Source: Bacteroidales bacterium (lineage in GTDB: Bacteria > Bacteroidota > Bacteroidia > Bacteroidales > G3-4614). Taken from it: 53,610 nucleotides of DNA. The translations under genes and the position numbers were made by a program. Shown in pieces: positions 8,262 through 15,875 of this stretch (positions within the stretch are counted from its first letter, which is position 1; each line of letters begins with the position of its first letter). The notes under the pieces are model-generated. The model was not told the origin of the DNA. It did not search any database and saw only the letters and a list, made by a program, of their open reading frames with translations. The stretch is taken from positions 1 through 53,610 of the forward strand of contig SUXK01000010.1 of the NCBI GenBank assembly GCA_015061035.1, given 5' to 3'.

Positions 8262-10886
8262 TTATCCAACAATAGCATTAATAATAGCCTCTACTGCTTG
8301 GCTTATACCCTCTTTGTTCTTTCCTCCTGCTTGAGCAAAGTGAGGTTGTCCGCCACCGCCTCCTTGAATAAGTTTTGCTCCTTCGCGAACAAGAGCCGAA
8401 GCATTTAATCCCTTGTTAACCAAATCCTCGCTTAACATAACTGTAAGTAAAGGTTTGTCTTCGCCAGATATTGTACCTGCAACAAATGCAAAATTCTCTG
8501 TGAACTCGCCTCTTAATTGGAATGCTATATCTTTAATGGTTTCAGGTGCAACAACGTTAATAATTGATGCTACTTTTATGCCTGAACGCTCATCAATATT
8601 TTTGATAATATCCTCCTTCAAACGTTTTCCACGCTCTTTGGCAAACTCTTGAGCCTGTTGACGTAGAGAGGTGTTATCTTCCATCATCTTTTTAATTGAG
8701 GTCTTAATATCGGGAGCGTTGTTCATCATCTCTCTTAGTCCGCTCAATAGGTCCTCAAGGTCGTAAAGCGATTTCTCACAAACCTCAGCAGTGATAGCCT
8801 CAATACGGCGGATACCTGCTGCAACTGAACTCTCAGAGATAATTCTTATTTGACCAATCATACCTGTGTTGGCAACGTGAGTACCTCCACAAAGTTCAAC
8901 TGATGTGCCATATTTGATAACACGAACGGCATCGCCATACTTCTCGCCGAACAATGCCATTGCACCCATTGCTTTAGCCTCTGCAATAGGCATATTTCTA
9001 CGCTCATCAAGAGCGATACATTGGCGAACTTTTTTGTTTGCAAGTTTCTCAGCCTCACGCAACTCCTCTTGAGTAACTTTTTGGAAGTGAGAGAAGTCGA
9101 AACGTAAAGTTTTTGGGTTTACATACGAACCTTTTTGTTCAACGTGAGAACCTAATACCTCGCGTAGTGCCTCGTGAAGTAGGTGTGTTGCAGTGTGGTT
9201 ACATGCAGTAGCCAAACGTTTCTCTACATCAATTTTTGCAACGTAACCGCAAGTAAGGTCTTCGGGAAGTTTCTCGGTAATTTGCATACCCAAGTTGTTT
9301 TCCGATACAGTGTTTATGATTTTTACCACCTCGCCATTGTCGGCAGTAAGAGTACCAGTATCTCCAACTTGACCTCCCATTTCGGCATAGAAAGGAGTTT
9401 TGTCTAATATGATTTGATAAAACTCTTTATCTTTTTGTTTCATTTTACGGTAGCGTAAAATCTCAACATCGCACTCTGTAAAGTCGTAACCAACAAACTC
9501 TTGGTCTCCCTCTTTAACAATAACCCAGTCGCCAGTCTCAGTAGCGGCAGCGTTACGAGCGCGCTCTTTTTGAGCCTGCATATTTTTGTTGAACTCCTCA
9601 ATGTCAACTCCTAAATTGTTCTCTTTAAGAATAAGTTCGGTTAAGTCTAATGGGAATCCGTATGTGTCGTAAAGAGTAAATGCCTCTTTACCTCCAATTT
9701 TATCTTTACCAGCCTCTTTAGCATCTGCCATAACCTTATCTAAAAGTTTAATACCAGTAGCAAGAGTACGAAGGAATGCCTCCTCTTCCTCTTTAACCAC
9801 CTTCATAATAAGTTCCTTTTGAGAAACAAGTTCGGGATAAGCATCTCCCATAAGGTCGGCAAGAGTAGGAATAAGTGAGTATATAAATGCCGATTGACGT
9901 CCTAAGAAGGTGTATCCGTAACGTACAGCACGGCGTAAGATACGGCGTATTACATAACCTGCTTTTGCATTTGAAGGTAATTGACCATCGGTAATAGCAA
10001 ATGAGATTGTACGAACGTGGTCGGCAATAACACGCATTGCAATATCTGCTTGAGCATCTTCGCCATATTTTTTACCGCAAAGTTGACCAATTGCAAGAAT
10101 GATAGGTTGGAAAACATCAGTGTCGTAGTTCGAAGTCTTGCCTTGTATAGCCATACACAAACGCTCAAATCCCATACCAGTATCAATAACCTTTGCAGGA
10201 AGTCCCTCTAATGAACCATCTGCTTTGCGGTTGTATTGCATAAATACCAAGTTCCAGATTTCAATAACCTGAGGGTGGCTTTCGTTAACAAGTTCACGTC
10301 CATCTTTCTCTGCACGTTCAGCATCTGAACGAAGGTCAATGTGAATTTCAGAGCAAGGTCCGCAAGGTCCTGTATCGCCCATCTCCCAAAAGTTATCTTT
10401 ACGATTTCCGTTTATGATGTGCGAAGCAGGAAGGTGTTTCTCCCAATAACCAGCAGCCTCATCATCACGCTCCAGACCTTCGGGGGCATAACCCTCAAAA
10501 ACGGTAGCATACAAACGGCTTTTGTCAAGTTTAAGAACCTCAGTAAGGTATTCCCAAGCCCAGTCGATAGCCTCTTTTTTGAAGTAATCGCCAAACGACC
10601 AGTTGCCTAACATCTCAAACATAGTGTGGTGGTAAGTATCCAAACCAACCTCTTCAAGGTCGTTGTGTTTACCACTAACACGCAAACACTTTTGAGAGTC
10701 AGCAACACGTGGGTATTTGATAGGGGCATTACCAAGAATAATATCTTTAAATTGGTTCATACCCGCATTTGTAAACATAAGAGTGGGATCTCCCTTTATA
10801 ACCATAGGAGCCGAAGGAACAATCTCATGTCCCTTTGATTTGAAAAACTCTTTAAACGATTCTCGAATTTCTTTTGATGTAAGCAT
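8262..10886 (-). CDS. alaS: Alanyl-tRNA synthetase
   Basis: Charges tRNA-Ala and edits mischarged Ser and Gly. Domains in order: class II catalytic core (1-250, [15 protein letters not shown] near the start), tRNA-recognition domain, editing domain with the zinc-binding HTATH motif near residue 561 and CGGTH about 100 residues later, then the C-Ala domain ending in a glycine-rich [14 protein letters not shown] segment. The 874 residues are complete. It is 76 bases upstream of speA, so it may have its own transcript. A freestanding AlaX-like editing protein sits at the far end of the window. Confidence 0.98.
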   Translation of the reverse strand: MLTSKEIRESFKEFFKSKGHEIVPSAPMVIKGDPTLMFTNAGMNQFKDIILGNAPIKYPRVADSQKCLRVSGKHNDLEEVGLDTYHHTMFEMLGNWSFGDYFKKEAIDWAWEYLTEVLKLDKSRLYATVFEGYAPEGLERDDEAAGYWEKHLPASHIINGNRKDNFWEMGDTGPCGPCSEIHIDLRSDAERAEKDGRELVNESHPQVIEIWNLVFMQYNRKADGSLEGLPAKVIDTGMGFERLCMAIQGKTSNYDTDVFQPIILAIGQLCGKKYGEDAQADIAMRVIADHVRTISFAITDGQLPSNAKAGYVIRRILRRAVRYGYTFLGRQSAFIYSLIPTLADLMGDAYPELVSQKELIMKVVKEEEEAFLRTLATGIKLLDKVMADAKEAGKDKIGGKEAFTLYDTYGFPLDLTELILKENNLGVDIEEFNKNMQAQKERARNAAATETGDWVIVKEGDQEFVGYDFTECDVEILRYRKMKQKDKEFYQIILDKTPFYAEMGGQVGDTGTLTADNGEVVKIINTVSENNLGMQITEKLPEDLTCGYVAKIDVEKRLATACNHTATHLLHEALREVLGSHVEQKGSYVNPKTLRFDFSHFQKVTQEELREAEKLANKKVRQCIALDERRNMPIAEAKAMGAMALFGEKYGDAVRVIKYGTSVELCGGTHVANTGMIGQIRIISESSVAAGIRRIEAITAEVCEKSLYDLEDLLSGLREMMNNAPDIKTSIKKMMEDNTSLRQQAQEFAKERGKRLKEDIIKNIDERSGIKVASIINVVAPETIKDIAFQLRGEFTENFAFVAGTISGEDKPLLTVMLSEDLVNKGLNASALVREGAKLIQGGGGGQPHFAQAGGKNKEGISQAVEAIINAIVG

Positions 10887-11068
10887 ATTTGTTTAGTTTA
10901 TTTTATTCAAAAAAATTAAAGTTTATAAGACAACTTATATGTTACATATAAAAAGTCCTCAAACAATTTGCAAAAATAATTCAAAATATTAATTTTGCGT
11001 AAATTATGAACAAATAAGTTGATAATATCTATCAAAAAACGGCAGTTTTATATATAAAAACTCAAAAT

Positions 11069-11620
11069 ATGGCAGGCGAACGTTCAGAATACCCCAAAAA
11101 ACAGTTTTACTCAATAAGTGAGGTTGCCGAAATTGTAGGCACAAATGAATCAACACTTCGTTTCTGGGAACGAGAATTTAAAGAGATAAAACCACGTAGA
11201 GCATCACGCGGAGTTCGCCTTTATAGTAACTCTGATTTGGAAGTTGTAAAACTAATATATCATCTTGTAAAAGAGAAGGGCTTAACTCTTGATGGTGCAA
11301 AAAAACGCCTTAAAGATAATCCCGATTTAGAGAACACAACAATAGAGGTTGTAAATCGCCTTAAAGATGTTAGAGCAGAACTTATGGCAATACGCAACTA
11401 TATAGAATTTCTTGAGGCAGAGGAGAATGAGAAACTATCAAGGAAAAGTTCAAAGATGATAGAAAAAGAGCAACCTCAAACATATAGTGCGGTTGAAGAG
11501 GAGTCTGTTATGGTAGAGGAACCAAAAACAGAAGACTTTATAGATGAAGATGTTGAAATTGAGGATGTAAAAAGTAAGGAAGAGGGAGACTCATCTCCTG
11601 CATTTTTATCACTCTTCTAA
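11069..11620 (+). CDS. MerR-family transcriptional regulator
   Basis: A MerR-type winged HTH occupies residues 10-80: FYSISEVAEIVGTNESTLRFWE is the recognition helix region and RGVRLYSNSDLEVVKLI the wing. A short coiled coil follows to about 125 and then a strongly acidic tail (EEESVMVEEPKTEDFIDEDVE stretch) with no effector motif or cysteine cluster, so it is not a typical metal sensor. Such single-copy MerR proteins are widespread in Bacteroidota; their targets are unknown to me. The next gene starts 9 bases after the stop, so the two are probably cotranscribed. Confidence 0.88.
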   Translation: MAGERSEYPKKQFYSISEVAEIVGTNESTLRFWEREFKEIKPRRASRGVRLYSNSDLEVVKLIYHLVKEKGLTLDGAKKRLKDNPDLENTTIEVVNRLKDVRAELMAIRNYIEFLEAEENEKLSRKSSKMIEKEQPQTYSAVEEESVMVEEPKTEDFIDEDVEIEDVKSKEEGDSSPAFLSLF

Positions 11621-11628
11621 AGAAAACA

Positions 11629-12006
11629 ATGGATAAGATTAGTTGTATCTCAGAGACTCAAGTTCAAAAAGAGAATACTGCCGAGTTTGTAGGCTCGGGA
11701 ACGCTTCCTGTATTTGCTACCCCATCAATGGCTGCTCTTATGGAGAATGCTGCAATGAAAGCCGCAGAGAAACTACTATCAGAGGGAGAGACCACCGTTG
11801 GCTCGGAGTTAAATATTAAACATCTTTCGCCCTCACCAATAGGAGCAAACATAAAAGCAACCGCCACACTTTTGCAGCAAGAGGGCAGAAAACTGACATT
11901 CTCTGTTCTGGCAACAGAAGATGATAAAACAATAGGCGAGGGAATACATGTCCGCTATATTGTTAATATCCAAAAGTTTATGCAGAAACTTGGATTGTCA
12001 ATTTAG
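11629..12006 (+). CDS. Hot-dog thioesterase, FlK-like
   Basis: A single hot-dog domain of 125 residues. FATPSMAALMENAAM contains the Thr and Glu, and SELNIKHLSPSPIG the His, that correspond to the Thr-Glu-His triad of fluoroacetyl-CoA thioesterase FlK. The family mostly hydrolyses short acyl-CoA esters; fluoroacetyl specificity is confined to a few actinomycetes and should not be assumed here. It is coupled with the MerR regulator just upstream and is followed by a tiny membrane ORF. The real substrate is unknown. Confidence 0.8.
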   Translation: MDKISCISETQVQKENTAEFVGSGTLPVFATPSMAALMENAAMKAAEKLLSEGETTVGSELNIKHLSPSPIGANIKATATLLQQEGRKLTFSVLATEDDKTIGEGIHVRYIVNIQKFMQKLGLSI

Positions 12007-12015
12007 TTTAGCAAT

Positions 12016-12105
12016 ATGATGGGTAAAATATTATTTTTTGTGTTCATAGTTCTTCCGTTATCGCTATTCTTTGTCCATTTAGTCTCTTTATATAAAAACT
12101 TATAA
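12016..12105 (+). CDS. Possible 29-residue single-pass membrane peptide
   Basis: Begins 10 bases after the thioesterase stop with two consecutive Met codons. The product is nearly all hydrophobic (KILFFVFIVLPLSLFFVHLV) with a basic residue at each end, which fits one transmembrane helix. A terminator hairpin starts 4 bases after its stop, so it would be the last cistron of the MerR-thioesterase unit. It could be chance. Confidence 0.35.
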   Translation: MMGKILFFVFIVLPLSLFFVHLVSLYKNL

Positions 12106-12108
12106 AGG

Positions 12109-12127
12109 AATGGATTGAGAATCCATT
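12109..12127 (+). terminator. Terminator of the MerR-thioesterase unit
   Basis: AATGGATT pairs with AATCCATT over a 3-nt loop, followed shortly by a run of five T. Confidence 0.6.
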
Positions 12128-12267
12128 GGATTTTTCAGTACTAAAAAATCTTTGCTTGCATAATATATCCTATATTATTTTTATTTCTGTTATTCATAAT
12201 TGGAATACTACTTTATACGTTTACTCTCTAAATTTTAAGAAATTAAACATAGGTAGTAAAACAAAAA

Positions 12268-12297
12268 AAAATGCTAATTGGTTCCAATTAGCATTTT
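12268..12297 (-). terminator. Terminator for tRNA-Pro
   Basis: ATGCTAATTGG and CCAATTAGCAT form a near-perfect hairpin with T-tracts on either strand. It begins 8 bases beyond the 3' end of the tRNA gene. Confidence 0.75.
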
Positions 12298-12304
12298 TCT
12301 TTTG

Positions 12305-12379
12305 TCGGGATGACTGGATTCGAACCAGCGACAACACGCCCCCCAGACGTGTACTCTAACCGGGCTGAGCTACATCCCG
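12305..12379 (-). tRNA. tRNA-Pro (GGG anticodon)
   Basis: On the minus strand a 7-bp acceptor (CGGGATG with CATCCCG), D arm with GGTTAGAG, anticodon stem CACGT/GCGTG around loop CTGGGGG, and T arm GGTTCGAATCC can all be folded. The anticodon is GGG and the discriminator A; CCA is not encoded. Confidence 0.93.
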
Positions 12380-12630
12380 AATCTTGTCTGAATCGGGTGC
12401 AAAGGTAATCAAATATTTTTATTCTACAAAACTGAATCTGTAAAAACATATTATCAAATCTATAAATCCCTGAGATTAGGACTATTTGCTAATTGCATAA
12501 AATTAAATTGTTACTTATAAATTATAATAATATAGGTGTTAAATTCATATAAATTGTTTGAAAATTATAATTTCATACTCAAAATTTCAAAAATTATTAA
12601 TTAAAGATACATTTATATTCAAAAATATTA

Positions 12631-12638
12631 TATATTTG
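12631..12638 (+). promoter_or_regulatory. -7 element before the first Lrp gene
   Basis: TATATTTG fits the Bacteroidota TAnnTTTG box and lies 32 bases before the start codon. The rest of the upstream 290 bases, back to tRNA-Pro, is very AT-rich and shows nothing else; the -33 box is weak. Confidence 0.5.
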
Positions 12639-12670
12639 TACTATTAAATTGTAATTAAAAAACAGATAAT

Positions 12671-13141
12671 ATGGCAAGACAACAATTAGACTCGTTGGAT
12701 TATAAAATCTTACGATTAATTTCAGCAAATGCCCGAGTTCCATTTCTTGAAGTGGCTCGAGAATGTGGAGTATCAGGTGCAGCAATTCATCAAAGAGTAC
12801 AAAGATTGGTGAATTTGGGTATAATTAAAGGAACTGATTATTTTGTTGATCCTGCAAAGGTGGGTTTTGGAACATGTGCCTATATGGGCTTGTATCTTCA
12901 AACTCCTGATCAATTTGAAGATGTGGTTGCAAAACTAAGAGAGATACCCGAGGTGGTTGAGTGTCACTATACAACAGGACAATACGATATGTTTATTAAA
13001 CTATATGCACGTGATAATGCTCACCTGTTGGATATAATCCACGACAAATTACAACCATTGGGGTTGGCTCGTACCGAGTCAATAATCTCGTTTAAGGAGG
13101 CGTTCCGTCAACCACTCCCAATTGAAGATTTGTCAATATAA
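12671..13141 (+). CDS. Lrp/AsnC-family transcriptional regulator
   Basis: N-terminal winged HTH (LDYKILRLISANARVPFLEVA, then CGVSGAAIHQRVQRLVNLGII) followed by the alpha/beta RAM effector domain (residues 75-150) that binds amino acids in the family. At 156 residues it has normal length. A paralogue sits at 35.1-35.6 kb on the other strand with the same H-Q-R-x-Q-R-L recognition helix and KLYARDN segment. A terminator hairpin follows, so it is monocistronic. The ligand cannot be read from sequence. Confidence 0.9.
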   Translation: MARQQLDSLDYKILRLISANARVPFLEVARECGVSGAAIHQRVQRLVNLGIIKGTDYFVDPAKVGFGTCAYMGLYLQTPDQFEDVVAKLREIPEVVECHYTTGQYDMFIKLYARDNAHLLDIIHDKLQPLGLARTESIISFKEAFRQPLPIEDLSI

Positions 13142-13160
13142 AATAACAACATATATAAAA

Positions 13161-13184
13161 GAGGAACGATGCAAGTCGTTCCTC
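13161..13184 (+). terminator. Terminator after the first Lrp gene
   Basis: GAGGAACGA pairs perfectly with TCGTTCCTC over a 6-nt loop, 19 bases after the stop. The downstream T-tract is poor, so it could also act as a leader hairpin for trpS. Confidence 0.6.
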
Positions 13185-13212
13185 ATTAATTAAAAAAAGA
13201 GTAGAGAGAATT

Positions 13213-14205
13213 ATGAGAGATATAGTTGTGAGCGGTATTCGCTCAACAGGAAACCTCCATTTGGGAAACTACTATGGAGCATTGCGTAACTTTGTGAAGA
13301 TGCAGGAAAAGAACGATTGTTTCTTTTTTATTGCAGACCTTCACGCATTAACAACACATCCCGACCCAGCACAATTGCACGATAATGTAAAGAGTATATT
13401 GGCTCAATATCTTGCTGCGGGACTTGATCCTGAGAAATCAACAATATTCATCCAAAGCGATGTTCCCGAGATTTCGGAAATGTACCTATTGATGAATATG
13501 CACGTATATATTGGAGAGTTGGAGCGTACTGCATCCTTTAAAGATAAAGTTCGCAAACAACCCGAAAACGTAAATGCTGGACTATTAACCTATCCATCAC
13601 TAATGGCTGTGGATATACTTATTCACAAAGCGACAAAAGTGCCTGTGGGTAAAGATCAGGAGCAACACTTGGAGTTGACTCGCCGTTTTGCACGCCGTTT
13701 CAATAATATATATGGAGTAGAGTTCTTCCCAGAGCCTGAGAGTTATAACTTTGGTTCAGAATCAATAAAAGTTCCAGGTCTTGACGGTAGCGGTAAGATG
13801 GGTAAGTCAGAGGGTAACTGCATATACTTGATAGATGAAGATAAACCACTACGTAAAAAGGTGATGAAAGCGGTAACGGATGAAGGTCCGCAAGTGCCAA
13901 ACTCTCCACTTTCTCAACCAATAGAAAACCTGTTTACCGTAATGAGTCTTGTGTCAGAGCCAGAGGTAGTTGAGCAATTTAAAGCGGCGTATGCCGATTG
14001 CTCAATCCGTTACGGAGATTTAAAGAAACAGATAGCAGAGGATATATTAAAAGTAACAACTCCTATGCGTGAACGCTACAACGAGATTATCAAAGACGAA
14101 GAGTATATGCGTAAGGTTGTGAAGATGGGAGCAGAGAAGGCTCGTGAAAGTGCTGCTAAAACACTTGCAGAAGTTCGTAAGATTATGGGATTTAGAAATT
14201 TCTAA
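13213..14205 (+). CDS. trpS: Tryptophanyl-tRNA synthetase
   Basis: Class I synthetase charging tRNA-Trp. The HIGH motif appears as H16-LGN in TGNLHLGNYYGAL, and the KMSKS motif as KMGKS (GKMGKSEGN near residue 195). DLHALTTH and PVGKDQEQHLELTR are further family signatures. The 330 residues are complete. Purine-rich GAGAGAA stands just upstream of the Met. A rho-independent terminator follows. Confidence 0.97.
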   Translation: MRDIVVSGIRSTGNLHLGNYYGALRNFVKMQEKNDCFFFIADLHALTTHPDPAQLHDNVKSILAQYLAAGLDPEKSTIFIQSDVPEISEMYLLMNMHVYIGELERTASFKDKVRKQPENVNAGLLTYPSLMAVDILIHKATKVPVGKDQEQHLELTRRFARRFNNIYGVEFFPEPESYNFGSESIKVPGLDGSGKMGKSEGNCIYLIDEDKPLRKKVMKAVTDEGPQVPNSPLSQPIENLFTVMSLVSEPEVVEQFKAAYADCSIRYGDLKKQIAEDILKVTTPMRERYNEIIKDEEYMRKVVKMGAEKARESAAKTLAEVRKIMGFRNF

Positions 14206-14229
14206 GAGTTTAAATATTAACTAACGTCA

Positions 14230-14260
14230 AATGGCAAATCTCTGAAGGTTTGCCATTTTT
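14230..14260 (+). terminator. Terminator after trpS
   Basis: AATGGCAAA and TTTGCCATT form a 9-bp stem followed by a T run. Confidence 0.85.
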
Positions 14261-14271
14261 TATATAGAATT

Positions 14272-14412
14272 ATGATACTTGAGAATGAAAAAGATTATAT
14301 AAGTAACGGCTTTTCTGAAAAAGCCAAGCAACGTATTAAGAACTTTGATAAGATAAGAAAGTTCTTTAAAGATGGAGATGTAAATTTTCATGATAGCAAT
14401 ATAATCTCTTAA
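14272..14412 (+). CDS. Small unknown protein (46 aa)
   Basis: A short charged product: Lys- and Asp-rich with FSEKAKQRIKNFDKIRKFFK in the middle, likely helical. It ends 3 bases before the next gene, with which it seems to form a pair. I recognise no family. It could be a fragment of a once longer protein or a small partner of the next product. Confidence 0.45.
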   Translation: MILENEKDYISNGFSEKAKQRIKNFDKIRKFFKDGDVNFHDSNIIS

Positions 14413-14415
14413 GCA

Positions 14416-14700
14416 ATGGGAGAGAATATTATCATGAGAATCAATGTTGTAGGACCATTACCAGATAATTCCACTGTTGAGGATTGGCAAAATAGTAAAT
14501 GGTATCAATTAGTTATTGTCTTTGAAGATATTTGGGAGGTGGATATTAAAGCCCAATGGCTATTGATAGGTGGAATTACATTTAATGGAGAGGCCTCGTT
14601 CTTTGAGCACGATAGTAAAAATGGTTTATTCTTTTGTTCTGATAACTTAGGGTATATACTATGCAGTGATATTGAGATAAAAGAGGTTAAAGAGTGTTAA
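14416..14700 (+). CDS. Unknown small soluble protein (94 aa)
   Basis: No signal peptide or membrane segment. It is Trp-rich for its size (WQNSKWYQL, DIWEVDIKAQWLL) and acidic overall, ending EIKEVKEC; predicted mostly beta. A second Met at residue 7 (MRINVVGPL) is the other possible start. It is the second of two tiny genes between trpS and mdh. Small acidic Trp-rich proteins in such pairs are sometimes immunity proteins, but nothing here proves that. Confidence 0.55.
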   Translation: MGENIIMRINVVGPLPDNSTVEDWQNSKWYQLVIVFEDIWEVDIKAQWLLIGGITFNGEASFFEHDSKNGLFFCSDNLGYILCSDIEIKEVKEC

Positions 14701-14734
14701 CACTTTTATTTAGTAGATAGTTAACTACAAAATA

Positions 14735-14761
14735 AAAACGGCAGTCAATGACTGCCGTTTT
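14735..14761. terminator. Bidirectional terminator between the small gene pair and mdh
   Basis: ACGGCAGTC and GACTGCCGT pair over a 3-nt loop with A4 before and T4 after, serving both converging transcripts. Confidence 0.88.
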
Positions 14762-14792
14762 CTTGTATATAAAATTTGCTAAATATCTTCTA

Positions 14793-15734
14793 TTAGATAG
14801 CGCCTGTATCTGTAAGGATTTGGTTAACCTTGCGAACAGCGTCAGCAGAAGCAACAAATTTTGCTTTTTCGTCTTCTGTAAGTTCAATCTCAACGATTTT
14901 CTCAATACCATTGCGACCGATAACAACAGGAACACCAATCATAATATCCTCTTGTCCGTACTCTCCTTCAAGGTAGCATCCGCAAGGAATGATACGTTTT
15001 TGGTCGCCCAAGATAGCCTCAACAACTGATGCTGCAGCCGCACCGGGAGCGTACCAAGCAGAAGTTCCAAGAAGACCAGTTAATGTTGCACCACCAACCA
15101 TTGTATCAGCAGCAACTTTCTCAAGTTCTTCTTTAGAAAGGAATTGTGAAGCAGGAACACCTTTGATAGTTGCTTTTGAAGTCAAAGGAATCATAGTTGT
15201 ATCTCCGTGTCCACCAATAACCATACCATCAACATCGTGAATGTTTGCGTCAGCCGCTTTTGCTAAGTAGCAACGGAAACGAGAAGAGTCTAATGCTCCA
15301 CCCATACCAATTACACGATTTTTAGGAAGTCCTGTTGATTTTAAAGTTAAGTAAGCCATAGTATCCATTGGGTTAGATACGATGATGAAGATAGCGTTAG
15401 GAGATTGTGCTAATGCTTGAGAAACAACGCTTTTTACAATGTTTGCGTTAGTTCCAATTAACTCTTCGCGAGTCATACCCGGTTTACGTGGAATACCTGA
15501 AGTTACAACAATAACATCTGAGTTAGCAGTTTTCTCATAGTCGTTTGTACAACCAGTAAGTTTAGTTTTAAAATCAGTAGTAACTGATGCTTGGTACATA
15601 TCAAGCATTTTACCCTCTGAAAGACCCTCTTTGATATCGATTAATACAACTTCGCTTGCTACTTCGCGAGAAGCCAATACGTTTGCACAAGTTGCGCCCA
15701 CCATTCCGGCGCCGATAACTGTTACTTTTGACAT
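14793..15734 (-). CDS. mdh: Malate dehydrogenase
   Basis: NAD-dependent interconversion of malate and oxaloacetate. The Rossmann motif is GAGMVGATCA near the start; the substrate loop IPRKPGMTREE carries the arginines that select malate over lactate; NPMDTMAYL and catalytic H176 in GGHGDTTM complete the site. This is the 313-residue lactate-dehydrogenase-like type. In anaerobic Bacteroidota it serves the reductive branch to fumarate and succinate. TAACTTTG on the minus strand 50 bases upstream is a plausible -7 box. Confidence 0.97.
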   Translation of the reverse strand: MSKVTVIGAGMVGATCANVLASREVASEVVLIDIKEGLSEGKMLDMYQASVTTDFKTKLTGCTNDYEKTANSDVIVVTSGIPRKPGMTREELIGTNANIVKSVVSQALAQSPNAIFIIVSNPMDTMAYLTLKSTGLPKNRVIGMGGALDSSRFRCYLAKAADANIHDVDGMVIGGHGDTTMIPLTSKATIKGVPASQFLSKEELEKVAADTMVGGATLTGLLGTSAWYAPGAAAASVVEAILGDQKRIIPCGCYLEGEYGQEDIMIGVPVVIGRNGIEKIVEIELTEDEKAKFVASADAVRKVNQILTDTGAI

Positions 15735-15875
15735 AATAATTATTTATTTTTAGTGTTAAAACTTTTTGCTGTTAAACTTTTACAAAGTTACAAGATTAAA
15801 CCAAATAAACGTCAATCGTTGTGATAAATTTTTTAGAAAAAATGTAAACTTTTTTAATTCCTCTCAATAATCATA

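Noticed and set aside
12126-12359. 77-residue plus-strand frame
   Set aside because: It runs through the terminator and most of the tRNA-Pro gene on the other strand; composition is not protein-like.
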